Origin: Archaeoglobus sulfaticallidus PM70-1
Lineage (GTDB): Archaea; Halobacteriota; Archaeoglobi; Archaeoglobales; Archaeoglobaceae
NCBI RefSeq assembly: GCF_000385565.1
Contig: NC_021169.1
Coordinates: forward strand, 1,284,571-1,348,570
Direction: 5' to 3'
Length of the DNA stretch: 64,000 bases
Positions 42,386 through 50,692 of this stretch are shown one piece after another (position 1 is the stretch's first letter; each line of letters starts with the position of its first letter). The translations under genes were made by a program, and so were the position numbers. The notes under the pieces were generated by a model. It was not told the origin of the DNA. It worked only from the letters and a program-made list of their open reading frames with translations, and made no database searches.

Positions 42386-43726
42386 TTGGGCTTTGCCCTG
42401 CTCACCAGTGCCGCACTATACATATATATGATTTCCTCGCCAACCCTGACTTCATTGTATGAGGCGAATGCGATTGAAGTTGCAAAAACCCAGATGTCAC
42501 TGCTTGACTATGCTGCAAGCAAATCCTCTCTTGGAGGATCCCCATCTCAAAAAGTAAAGCTGAGTTTAAACGGGGGTAGCTTAATTGCTGAAAATGGTGG
42601 AAATTGGCTTGAGATTAACGCTGTTTTAGCAGATGGTACAAAAATTAACATTTACAATGACACACTGGGAAGGGTGATTTATGTCAGGGATGATACAATT
42701 ATAGGCTACGAGTGCGGCGGAGTTTGGATGGAGGATCTGGTAATATCTCCTCCAGAGTTTCATTATGTGGTGAATACCTTAACTTTCCCCATAATTAAGG
42801 TAGTTAACAACTTCTCCATTAGTGGACAAGTTATTGAAATTCCGATCATATATCAAGGAACTGTGACATACTATCCAAATAAAAGTGTGAGTGAAAATCT
42901 GGTTAATCCAATAATGTGTGATCACATAGAGATCAAGTTAACGAGTGACTTTTACAAGGCTTGGGCAAAGTATTTTGAGGAAAATGCGGATGTATTGGTA
43001 TATGATGAGAACAAAACCATCGTGCTCGAACTTGTCGCCGATTGGAGGAATCAGCAAATCCAGTTTACCTACCTTGAAGAGGGAATACCAATAGGAAAGA
43101 TCAATACCAGCAATTCAACCCCTTTTAGTACTCTAATCGTGCATCTCGAAGATTTAAGACAGGATCTTAACCTCCCGCTCTATACCGACACCGGCTTGTA
43201 TGAACTCTGCATATCTTTCAAAAAGACGAGTGGGGGTAACGATGTAAACTATTTAGTTGTGGCTTTCATTGATAACGTTAATGATACTTATGAGAGCTGG
43301 GTATCTACCAACCCGATTCCATGGAGTAATAATAGTCAGAACATAGATCTGTTAAACAATAGTATTTCCATGGAGTACACGAATCAGCTTCATGGAGTTA
43401 ACGTTTACGGTATTCAGGGAAAAAAATTTGTCAATCCGACAGTTACTTGGGGGAATGATGTGGACTTGCAAGAAGAGGTCAATCCGGTAACTGGAGAGTT
43501 TGAGAAGGGCGATATAAAAGGCCTAGGAGACATCGTTCAGCATTACTTCTGGGTTATTGCAACAAAATCTGATACTTCAATTAGGCTTAAGAGACCTGCC
43601 GGGCAGGTATATGAGAAAGGATACAATGAAGAAAGTTCCTGGCTATATTTTGATGCGGATACTGGGGGAGGTATAGGCTTTTTACACGTGAACGAACACA
43701 AAATTAAAATTGGATTTTCAGATTAG
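42386..43726 (+). CDS. Large pilin-like surface protein (DUF7289-like); start codon unclear
   Basis: At least 446 residues. The family-like N-terminus SSEVLGWILGFALLTSAALY begins upstream of the first usable start (TTG 42386): in this frame the codons run back to a TAA at 42338 without ATG, GTG or TTG, so initiation may use an ATT near 42359 or depend on slippage at the G run. The hydrophobic helix is followed by a large beta domain (KVKLSLNGGSLIAENGGNWL; QVIEIPIIYQGTVTYYPNKS). It probably caps or decorates the pilus, as in haloarchaeal loci. It converges with pilC and overlaps its end by nine bases. Confidence 0.7.
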   Translation: MGFALLTSAALYIYMISSPTLTSLYEANAIEVAKTQMSLLDYAASKSSLGGSPSQKVKLSLNGGSLIAENGGNWLEINAVLADGTKINIYNDTLGRVIYVRDDTIIGYECGGVWMEDLVISPPEFHYVVNTLTFPIIKVVNNFSISGQVIEIPIIYQGTVTYYPNKSVSENLVNPIMCDHIEIKLTSDFYKAWAKYFEENADVLVYDENKTIVLELVADWRNQQIQFTYLEEGIPIGKINTSNSTPFSTLIVHLEDLRQDLNLPLYTDTGLYELCISFKKTSGGNDVNYLVVAFIDNVNDTYESWVSTNPIPWSNNSQNIDLLNNSISMEYTNQLHGVNVYGIQGKKFVNPTVTWGNDVDLQEEVNPVTGEFEKGDIKGLGDIVQHYFWVIATKSDTSIRLKRPAGQVYEKGYNEESSWLYFDADTGGGIGFLHVNEHKIKIGFSD

Positions 43727-45640
43727 TATATTAAAAAGCACATACGCCACAGTTAGCATGATGAGTGAGTGTTTTATGCCTGAAGACATGCTACCCTCTC
43801 CCATAACCCCGGCAACAATTCCTGCAAAAAGTCCCTGAAATATGGCAGCGTGCATAAAGATGTTTTTGTAAAAATCAACGTTTAGCCCTACTGTCATAAA
43901 AGACGTTCCGGATGACACCTGAGCGCTCTCTGCTAATGTCGATAGAAATGTTGAGGAGACTATATAAACTATTCCAATAAACACGAAGAAGGAGATGTAT
44001 ATTATTATAACATACATGAGCATACTTGAAAGCCTCTCCCTTCTTAAAAGCTCAGCATTGCTTGCATCCTTGGCTGAGATCATCAACACTTCGGTAACTT
44101 TGCCGGTTGATTTTAGAGACTCATTTAGCAAAGTTACGGTTCTTGAAAGCTCAAATATCCTCAACCTGTTCGCGAACCTAATGAGGGCATCACTCAAGCT
44201 CATCCCCCAGTCCAGATCTGCTTTTATCTTTTGAATTTCCTCTTTCAAAGGACTTGTATCTGTCTTTGCTATCATCGCTATGGCTTTGTATATCGGCACC
44301 CCACTCTCATTTGCTGCGGCAACTCTGTTGAGGAATATGGGAATCATTTTTAAGTGTCTTCTAATTCTCCTCTTCTTAGCTTCATAAAATGCGGTAAAAG
44401 GTGTGAATATAATCACGATAGCCAAAAAAATGTAGTCATCTATTGTAAAGAACCAGTCCATGGATACAGTAGTTGGAGGGTTTTGCGTAACACCATACAC
44501 AACAAATAGAATGCCAGGTGGTAATGAAAAAACGAGGGAGTAATATGGTTTTCTCCTTATGATTCCAAATGGATTTCTTAAAACCTTTTTTATCTTCCAT
44601 AACTTTATTTTCCTCTCCAATTTTTTTATATCATCTTCATAACCATCCTTTCTACTTTCCATAAGGTAAATATGACTCTCTTTTAGCTCTGGTGGTTCTC
44701 CCTCTTCAGCCGGACTAAGTAACTTTATAACTATTGCAAACATGAAAGAAGCAAATGGGATTATGATGTATATTACAGCGTAAAGTATCAGTTCGCTTCC
44801 TTGCCCCATCATAGCCATAACCGTTTGAATTATGATCAAGAAAAGAGGGCCAGCAACAAATGCGGTTATGTAGCTTTCTGCCATTAAGCCCAGGAAATCC
44901 AAGAAGTTTTTCTGATTTTGTCTCGCCTTCTCAAGATAAAAATCTGCCCTCTCTTCCAGATACCTTGTAATGTCTCCACCGCTGTCTATTATTGTTATCA
45001 AGCCGTGTAAGAACTCCTTGAAGTTCTCAGAAGGTGAAAACTCTACTGCATCCGATAAAGCCGTTCTTAAATCTTTACCCAATAATTCGATATCTCTTAT
45101 TATCCTCGAAATTTCCTTTGAAACTTCTCCGTATATTTCCTTATAACTTGCTAGCGAGTTAAAGATCCGAATTACGTCCATTCCTCCCAAGCTTAGTGAG
45201 TACATAAAGGTTATAGCATGTGGTAAAACCTTGTCAATCTTGTTTTTCCTGTCGCTTATGATTGTTGAAGGGTAAATAAGGAATAACAGAGAACCTAAAT
45301 AATAGAATATTATCGTCATTAAAATAACAACTACTCCCGAAAAAACAAGTGATTTATACGCGATCCAATAACTGTAGAAAGGCTCTGGAACAACGATGGG
45401 AAATTTTAGAATGTCTGAGGCAATTAAAAAGTATGCTAGGATCGAACCCACAATAGCTCCAAAAATCGCAAATATGAGTGATACCATTTTTGCCGTAGCT
45501 ATGTACATCTCAGGAGGCATTGAAATCATAGCTTTGTGGAGAGACACTTCTAATTCGTAATATTTCTGCCTGTTTCTTTGAATACTTCTACCAAACAGCT
45601 TGTATCCCAGGTATGTGAGGTAATTAGCTTTCTTGAACAT
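43718..45640 (-). CDS. pilC: PilC/TadC-type membrane platform protein of the type IV pilus
   Basis: 640 residues with two tandem T2SSF (type II secretion F) domains and about eight to nine membrane spans, the long form typical of archaeal pilus platforms. The first T2SSF domain includes HAITFMYSLSLGGMDVIRIF and SEISRIIRDIELLGKDLRTA-like segments; the second has LNRVAAANESGVPIYKAIAM, then ADLDWGMSLSDALIRFANRL. It sits in the membrane and passes pilin from the membrane into the growing fibre with PilB. It follows pilB by one base, as expected for a PilB-PilC pair. Confidence 0.92.
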   Translation of the reverse strand: MFKKANYLTYLGYKLFGRSIQRNRQKYYELEVSLHKAMISMPPEMYIATAKMVSLIFAIFGAIVGSILAYFLIASDILKFPIVVPEPFYSYWIAYKSLVFSGVVVILMTIIFYYLGSLLFLIYPSTIISDRKNKIDKVLPHAITFMYSLSLGGMDVIRIFNSLASYKEIYGEVSKEISRIIRDIELLGKDLRTALSDAVEFSPSENFKEFLHGLITIIDSGGDITRYLEERADFYLEKARQNQKNFLDFLGLMAESYITAFVAGPLFLIIIQTVMAMMGQGSELILYAVIYIIIPFASFMFAIVIKLLSPAEEGEPPELKESHIYLMESRKDGYEDDIKKLERKIKLWKIKKVLRNPFGIIRRKPYYSLVFSLPPGILFVVYGVTQNPPTTVSMDWFFTIDDYIFLAIVIIFTPFTAFYEAKKRRIRRHLKMIPIFLNRVAAANESGVPIYKAIAMIAKTDTSPLKEEIQKIKADLDWGMSLSDALIRFANRLRIFELSRTVTLLNESLKSTGKVTEVLMISAKDASNAELLRRERLSSMLMYVIIIYISFFVFIGIVYIVSSTFLSTLAESAQVSSGTSFMTVGLNVDFYKNIFMHAAIFQGLFAGIVAGVMGEGSMSSGIKHSLIMLTVAYVLFNILI

Positions 45641-45641
45641 A

Positions 45642-47327
45642 TTAGACTATCTCCATCTTTTCAAGCACTTTGTCGGGCCTGCTTTGGTAAGCGTGTATAA
45701 TGTCACTTACACTTTTGAAATCCCTTATGTTGTGTTCGACCATAAATTCCAAAACTTGCCTTCTCCGTTTGAGCTCATCTTGTAATTCTGCATTGCTCCA
45801 TCCCCTGCTCTTCCTTATTTCTTCCAAAGCCTTGGAGTGCCCAACCAGTAACTGCTTATCTTTAACACTATCCCACTGAAAAACCGTTGATGTTCTAAGC
45901 ATCTTCGTATGTGGGTCCAGATCAACTATTTCTGCTATCTCGATGTTTTTTCTTACTCGTTTACCTCCAACATACGTTTGAGCTTGAATGCTTATAATGT
46001 CTAAAGCTTCAAGCATTGGGCGAGGGACCTCAATAGGGGGGCTTTCTAAACGATGTATCGCCCCATTAACGCTATCAGCATGCAAAGTTGAATAGGTGGT
46101 ATGTCCAGTAGCCATAGCTTGGAATAAAGTTAACGCCTCTTTTCCTCTGACCTCACCAACTATTATGTACTCTGGTCTCTGCCTTAAAGCAGCCCTAAGT
46201 AAATCGTACATATCTATTACGCCTTTCTCTCCAAATGCTTCTCTAGTTACGAGGGGGATCCAGTTTTCATGGGGTAGCATAAGTTCCCTTGTATCCTCGA
46301 TTGTAACGATTTTCGCCTTTCTTGGAATGAAGAGGGAGATTGCATTCATCGAAGTCGTTTTACCGCTTGCAGTTCCACCAGCAAAAATTAAGCTCTTCTT
46401 ATTTTCGATACAAAGCCATAAGTAAGCCATCTGCTCTGATGAAAATGTTTTCCAGACTATTAAGTCAATTGGTGTTACTGGCTCATCTCTGAACTTCCTT
46501 ATTGTGAATGTAGAACCGTGATCAGAGACCTCTCTACCTAATGTCATCTGTATTCTGCTTCCGTCTGGTAATGTAGCATCAATCATGGGCTCTGCAATAC
46601 TTATGTGCTTACCACTTTGTTGAGCTAGTTTAACGACCAGAGTATCAAGCTCTCTCTCATTGAACCTCAAGTTAGTTTCTATGTTGGCATAATTTCTGTG
46701 AAATACAAAGACTGGTTTATCATATCCATTGCATGAAATATCCTCTAAGCTTCTATCCATCATAAGTGGAGTTAGCTTATTGTAGTAAATAAAATCTCTA
46801 ATTATATAATATAAAATCTTGTAATAAGATTTTACGTCCAAATTTATTCTCATATCTTCTATAAGACTGTCAATGGCATTCTTCAAAATTTCCTCTTTCA
46901 TCAGTTTCCCAGTACCTCTCTCAAGCTCTGTCACTTCCAAGATGTACCCAAGATCCAGCTTTAGCTTGTTTAAAACTTCAATTTCAACCGGATTTAGCTC
47001 AGGCTCTACCACAATATACCTGTAATCATGCAACTCGTCGTTGTATATGATGTAGGCTTTACTGAACGGTTCCTGAATCCAGTATTCTTCAACTATCCTC
47101 CAATCTTCTGGCAGAGAAAATTCTACAAGATCTCCATGTATGGATGGATCGTAAGCCTCAACGATCTCTCTCTTAATAATGCCCTTCTTCCGTCTTCTAC
47201 TTTTGAAAACTTTTTCGAGTTTTTTCGCCTCTTCTATAGATTCCATTGCCTGCCTCTCATACTCTTCAATAGATTCTTCTGCATCATCTTCCTTTCTTTT
47301 TCTCTTTAGGAGACCCAGCATACTCAC
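45642..47327 (-). CDS. pilB: PilB-type secretion/assembly ATPase of the type IV pilus
   Basis: 561 residues of the GspE/VirB11 ATPase superfamily, archaeal type. Motifs include the N-terminal charged region (EEYERQAMESIEEAKKLEKV), the nucleotide-binding-domain part LMMDRSLEDISCNGYDKPVF and IDATLPDGSRIQMTLG, Walker A FAGGTASGKTTSMNAI, an Asp box KIVTIEDTRELMLP, and Walker B QRPEYIIVGEVRGKEALTLF with the His box MATGHTTYSTLHAD. It forms a hexamer that powers extension. The start is GTG 47327 or ATG 47321. It is close to haloarchaeal PilB3 in context. No archaellum genes are in the window, so it most likely serves adhesion pili. Confidence 0.94.
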   Translation of the reverse strand: MSMLGLLKRKRKEDDAEESIEEYERQAMESIEEAKKLEKVFKSRRRKKGIIKREIVEAYDPSIHGDLVEFSLPEDWRIVEEYWIQEPFSKAYIIYNDELHDYRYIVVEPELNPVEIEVLNKLKLDLGYILEVTELERGTGKLMKEEILKNAIDSLIEDMRINLDVKSYYKILYYIIRDFIYYNKLTPLMMDRSLEDISCNGYDKPVFVFHRNYANIETNLRFNERELDTLVVKLAQQSGKHISIAEPMIDATLPDGSRIQMTLGREVSDHGSTFTIRKFRDEPVTPIDLIVWKTFSSEQMAYLWLCIENKKSLIFAGGTASGKTTSMNAISLFIPRKAKIVTIEDTRELMLPHENWIPLVTREAFGEKGVIDMYDLLRAALRQRPEYIIVGEVRGKEALTLFQAMATGHTTYSTLHADSVNGAIHRLESPPIEVPRPMLEALDIISIQAQTYVGGKRVRKNIEIAEIVDLDPHTKMLRTSTVFQWDSVKDKQLLVGHSKALEEIRKSRGWSNAELQDELKRRRQVLEFMVEHNIRDFKSVSDIIHAYQSRPDKVLEKMEIV

Positions 47328-47556
47328 ATAAATTTGATCTGCATTTCATTTAAGCTTTTTTGACCATAAGGTTTGGAGTAACAGCTCATAATCATAAATC
47401 AGAACTCTTCAGCCATTCAGAAATTAGAAATTACAACTTCATGCAACCATGGAGACAGGCTCCACCAGGAGTTAAAAATAACTCCAAGGGCTTTTGGGAA
47501 GGATAGGAGGTTGCCAATAACGAACAGATACGTTCCATGGGATTGATTTAATAAAA
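47328..47556. other. Intergenic region upstream of pilB
   Basis: No gene is seen in these 229 bases. It holds the pilB promoter (AT-rich, near 47345-47365 on the minus strand) and the region after the RecA-like gene. Confidence 0.35.
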
Positions 47557-48267
47557 TTATAATAAAAAAGTTTGTGAAATTCTTACAAGCTTTCCATCTT
47601 TTTCTATACAGAACTTTGCAAAACCAGGTTGGATATCTCTGATATAGCTCTGATCAACTCCGATAAGATACGTTTCCTCGCCGAAGCTAACATACTCTTC
47701 CTCTTTTTTAATCCTCAGAATGACATCGTAGAACCTCTGAATTAGATTGTCCACGTGCCTTTCGTATACGTTGTCGGGTTCAGGAGCAAAGAGGGTAATC
47801 CACTTGGGTAGGATATCGAATATTCTTAAAATGCTGCTTAGAGTGTTTGCACCGTAGAGAGCGGGTATGAGGTGTGTTCCATAACATACGAGCAGATCGT
47901 CGTTTTTTAACTTACTCAACAGATCCTCAAGTTCTGAGAGGGTTTCCTTCGGATTTCCGTAAGGTACCTGCTCATAAAGTCTACCAAAAGGTACGTCTTC
48001 ACTAAAACCAATCTTTATAATGCTCGCATTTCTAAGAATTTCCACTATTTTTGGAGATTCTTCTTTGAAGGATAAGTAAGCATTTTCAAGCCACCTACAC
48101 ATGGTGTCCGAGAAAACGACGAATATTTGTCTTTTTGAGGAGAAACATGGGATTACATAATGAAAGAGGAGTTTCAGCATTGGATATCTAGAATCGAAGA
48201 CGATTCGAGTTTTCAGATGTTCAAGCTTTTTAATAAGAGGCAAAATGTATTCGTTCGAGGTCATCAT
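47557..48267 (-). CDS. RecA/KaiC-like protein without Walker A (DUF257-like)
   Basis: 236 residues. The predicted core has RecA-like alternation: FVVFSDTMCRWLENAYLSFK, then LVCYGTHLIPALYGANTLSS and ILPKWITLFAPEPDNVYERH, where Walker B and later strands would be. No GxxxxGKT motif is seen. The plan resembles DUF257 proteins of Thermococcales, which are distant ATP-free relatives of KaiC and the archaellum protein ArlH. It lies between pilB and a similar protein at 49049, so a regulatory or accessory pilus role is possible. A GAGAGGTGG site precedes the start. Confidence 0.55.
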   Translation of the reverse strand: MMTSNEYILPLIKKLEHLKTRIVFDSRYPMLKLLFHYVIPCFSSKRQIFVVFSDTMCRWLENAYLSFKEESPKIVEILRNASIIKIGFSEDVPFGRLYEQVPYGNPKETLSELEDLLSKLKNDDLLVCYGTHLIPALYGANTLSSILRIFDILPKWITLFAPEPDNVYERHVDNLIQRFYDVILRIKKEEEYVSFGEETYLIGVDQSYIRDIQPGFAKFCIEKDGKLVRISQTFLL

Positions 48268-48462
48268 CCACCTCTCGCAAGTTTTTATTAAAATTGAATT
48301 TTTGAGAGTTTTAAAAACTTTTTTAATACTATTGCTTAATAATTGTGAATTTTTTGCTTGTCATTCACAGATTTTATGAAATATGGTTAAAAAATTAATG
48401 TTAACTTGAATCGCATCAACCTTCGGTGATTTACGTACTTGAAGTAAAGGGTGTGAGGATGA
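48268..48462. other. No gene seen
   Basis: This 195-base AT-rich gap between the RecA-like gene and the TFB relic shows no clear feature apart from the divergent AT-rich promoter area near 48290-48340. Confidence 0.3.
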
Positions 48463-48665
48463 GCAATCTGCCCTGAGTGCGAGGGTTGCCTTATGAAAGA
48501 TTACAAGAGAGGTAATACTGTATGCGAGAAATTTGGGCTTGTTGATGAGGAGAGCTGTAGTCGGCAACAGAATGGAATTGAGAAAGAGGGATGAGTGGCT
48601 TTAAACAAGAACAGGATCACCTTTGACTTATACAATCTATGACTTCGGTCTTGCAACTGAGATAG
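48463..48665 (+). pseudogene. Transcription factor B (TFB) N-terminal relic
   Basis: Frame one (48463-48594) spells the TFB zinc ribbon: ICPECEGCLMKDYKRGNTVC then EKFGLVDEES, where the last zinc cysteine has become Phe. In a second frame from 48593 it reads EWL, a TAA stop, then RTGSPLTYTIYDFGLATEIG, the TFB B-reader/linker region (compare GAPLTYTIHDKGLST in archaeal TFBs). The two cyclin-fold domains are absent: the match ends just before an IS605-derived miniature element. Deletion, frameshift, stop and loss of the body make this a dead gene. Confidence 0.82.
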
Positions 48666-48688
48666 GAATAATAAAGAAGAAAAAGAAT

Positions 48689-48964
48689 TCATCTCCCCGT
48701 CGCTTGCAAGATCCCATGCGTGTGAGCGTGGGGATACGTAAGGGGAGGCGGGTAGGTCATTAAGCTTATTCAGAGAAAGTAATAACGACCTCTCTACAGT
48801 TGTAAGGCTGGACAGCCCGTAAGGGCTGGTGTAAATGAAAGTAGCCCGTGAGTCCCATGAGGATAACGGGTAGTGGCCGTGTGAGCTGGCCTGTGGGGAT
48901 AAGGTTGCCACTGAGCAATAAACTCCACGTGAAGCTCCATCTGTAGGAGGGTGGAGTGGTTCAC
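48689..48964 (+). mobile_element. Miniature IS605-type element with no tnpB
   Basis: The left end, TTCATCTCCCCGTCGCTTGC and the hairpin around ATCCCATGCG...CGTGGGGAT, is the reversed-orientation cousin of the left ends at 24480-24540 and 31671-31695. The right end, GGAGGGTGGAGTGGTTCAC at about 48946-48964, has the TTSAC ending of the two full elements. Between them lie about 200 bases full of hairpins (GGACAGCCCGTAAGGGCTG; GGCCGTGTGAGCTGGCC) but no protein. It looks like a deletion derivative keeping both ends, perhaps with the omegaRNA region. Confidence 0.65.
48750..48964 (+). ncRNA. Candidate stand-alone omegaRNA-like region
   Basis: Hairpin-rich, GC-rich sequence in the position where full elements make their guide RNA: the right-end side of an IS605-type element. 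Guide sequence would come from the flank after 48964. Whether it is transcribed, and whether a TnpB in trans would accept it, cannot be read from the sequence. Confidence 0.3.
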
Positions 48965-49048
48965 CGAAACATTTTTTCGTCTCATAAGCCTTGACCTTGA
49001 TAACTATAACCTGCAAAAAACTAAGATTTGAGGATTAATTTCTTGCTG

Positions 49049-49771
49049 TCAAGCGATATCCCTGGATGTGTCTATCTCTATGCCCTCGCTTATGTAGAAT
49101 CTGAAGGTCTCTAACATTGGTTGCTTGTTTCTAATCTTTGGAATTGAAAGTCTGCTTAATATTTTGTCTCCAATCCTCTCGCTATCTATATCGAGAATGA
49201 CATCACATATATCCATGACTGTGTAAACTAAATCTATGGGATGTACGTTTTTCAGCACATAAATGTAAAACAAATTTCCTGTTTGCTTAGAGGCAATGTA
49301 TAGTTTGTTTAACAACCACTCTTTTAAACCTCTGCTCACATCGAGTTTTAAAAAGAAGGACATCGAATCAAAAATTACATTGTATTCTTTACCGTCCTGC
49401 AATATATTGTTAAGCTGATGTTCAATAAAGTCGAAGATCTCTTTATCTCTGTATCTGTCTTCAATAATGAAGTGTCCATATTCGTTAAGATAGTACTGGC
49501 TGAATACATCTATAAATTCAACATCAGGATCAAAACCCATTGCTAACATGTTTTGCTTGATATATTCGGATGGTCGAGATGTGTTAAAGTAATACGTTTT
49601 TCTAACTGAGGCGAATTGGTACAGAAAAGCTTCGGGCATACTCATTGGGTTTGCATATACACAAACTAAACTCCCCTCGGGCAGTCCACCATCTAGTCTT
49701 CTGTCAAGTAAGTGGATTCCAGTCGGTATGCTTTTAACCATCTGTTGCTGTTGCATTATCATTATAATCAC
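49049..49771 (-). CDS. RAD55/KaiC-like protein with degenerate P-loop
   Basis: 240 residues. PTGIHLLDRRLDGGLPEGSL is the classic opening of KaiC/RAD55/ArlH ATPases, but the P-loop that should follow (GxxGxGKT) reads VCVYANPMSMPEAF, so ATP binding is doubtful. A Walker B-like strand is YNVIFDSMSFFLKL and later parts read MDICDVILDIDSERIGDKIL. Several Met codons cluster at the start (49771, 49762, 49756, 49738); 49738 gives a family-like N-terminus MVKSIPTGIH. With the protein at 47557 it makes a pair of KaiC-like, apparently ATP-free proteins next to the pilus genes. Confidence 0.72.
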   Translation of the reverse strand: MIIMIMQQQQMVKSIPTGIHLLDRRLDGGLPEGSLVCVYANPMSMPEAFLYQFASVRKTYYFNTSRPSEYIKQNMLAMGFDPDVEFIDVFSQYYLNEYGHFIIEDRYRDKEIFDFIEHQLNNILQDGKEYNVIFDSMSFFLKLDVSRGLKEWLLNKLYIASKQTGNLFYIYVLKNVHPIDLVYTVMDICDVILDIDSERIGDKILSRLSIPKIRNKQPMLETFRFYISEGIEIDTSRDIA

Positions 49772-50002
49772 ATAGTTGTACTTTATTGCTATTAATTTTT
49801 TCGCTTGTGTGGTGTGGCTGTGGAACTCAAGGTATTAAAGTAACAAGAACGACTGGGTGTACTTTTTTCTAGACCATTCAACGAGTTTGCCTATCATAGC
49901 TTACCCATGCATGTCGCAGAGCCTACAACAATGCCTCCAAGCGTGCATATATATCCTGAAATCGTGAGGTGTTTTGGTCCGCTTAGTATCGCTTCCCAAA
50001 AA

Positions 50003-50012
50003 AATTTATCTC
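50003..50012 (+). promoter_or_regulatory. TATA box for nep1
   Basis: AAATTTATCTC lies about 25 bases before the ATG at 50033, which suggests a leaderless transcript and supports that start. Confidence 0.45.
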
Positions 50013-50032
50013 ATCAGGTATTAAAAAACACA

Positions 50033-50692
50033 ATGGATGTATGTTTCGTTTTCCTCGAATCATCACTGGAGGTAATTCCTGAGGAGATTTCATCTCATCC
50101 AGTAATCAAAAAAGAGGAAAGGAAAAGAGGGAAAAAAGCGAGTGAGATAATCCTTGACGATTCCAAGCATCACATCGCTATGAAATCCCTGCCGAACAGA
50201 GAAAAGCGGGGAAGGCCCGATATAGTCCATTTCTGTCTGCTTTCGGTTTTGGACTCTCCCATCTCGAAAAAGGCAGAGATTTATGTCCACACGATCAACG
50301 ATGAAGTCATAAAATTTGAGAACTTTGTCAGGCTTCCGAGGAACTATAACAGATTTGTTGGATTGATGGAGAAGCTCTTCAGGGATGGGGTAATTGAGAG
50401 CAATGGAAGAGTGCTGATTCAAATACTCGACATCGATTTTGAGGGCTTAATCGATAAACTATCCGGCAGAAAGTTCATTCTTTTTACAGAAAAAGGCAGA
50501 AAGATAATGCCAGATATGAGAGGATCCACGATATTCATCGGAGCATTTCCACATGGAGATTTCGATGCAGGTATTATGGAAGTTTTGATGGAATCTAGCA
50601 TAGAGATGGTTTCTTTAGGCGATGAAAGCTATTCGAGCAATTATGTAACAAATAAGGCGATCTGTTTTCTCGAAATGGGCTGGGTGGGGTAG
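50033..50692 (+). CDS. nep1: Nep1/Emg1, small-subunit rRNA pseudouridine N1-methyltransferase
   Basis: 219 residues of the SPOUT-class methyltransferase Nep1, which methylates a hypermodified pseudouridine of 16S rRNA during small-subunit maturation. Conserved stretches: LDDSKHHIAMKSLPNREKRG, then RPDIVHFCLLSVLDSPISKK and the RLPRNYNRFVGLMEKLF motif for RNA binding; the knot region near the C-terminus has FIGAFPHGDF and the SLGDESYSSNYVTNKAICFL SAM site. The frame is open from 49907, but the added 42 residues do not look like Nep1, and a TATA box favours 50033. The stop abuts the thiL start, so the two are cotranscribed. Confidence 0.93.
   Translation: MDVCFVFLESSLEVIPEEISSHPVIKKEERKRGKKASEIILDDSKHHIAMKSLPNREKRGRPDIVHFCLLSVLDSPISKKAEIYVHTINDEVIKFENFVRLPRNYNRFVGLMEKLFRDGVIESNGRVLIQILDIDFEGLIDKLSGRKFILFTEKGRKIMPDMRGSTIFIGAFPHGDFDAGIMEVLMESSIEMVSLGDESYSSNYVTNKAICFLEMGWVG

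Noticed and set aside
48501-49016. 171-residue minus-strand frame over the TFB relic and miniature element
   Set aside because: It crosses two unrelated features read better on the other strand, and the translation is low in structure.
49907-50032. N-terminal extension of Nep1 by 42 residues
   Set aside because: The residues are unlike Nep1, and a TATA box is spaced for a start at 50033.
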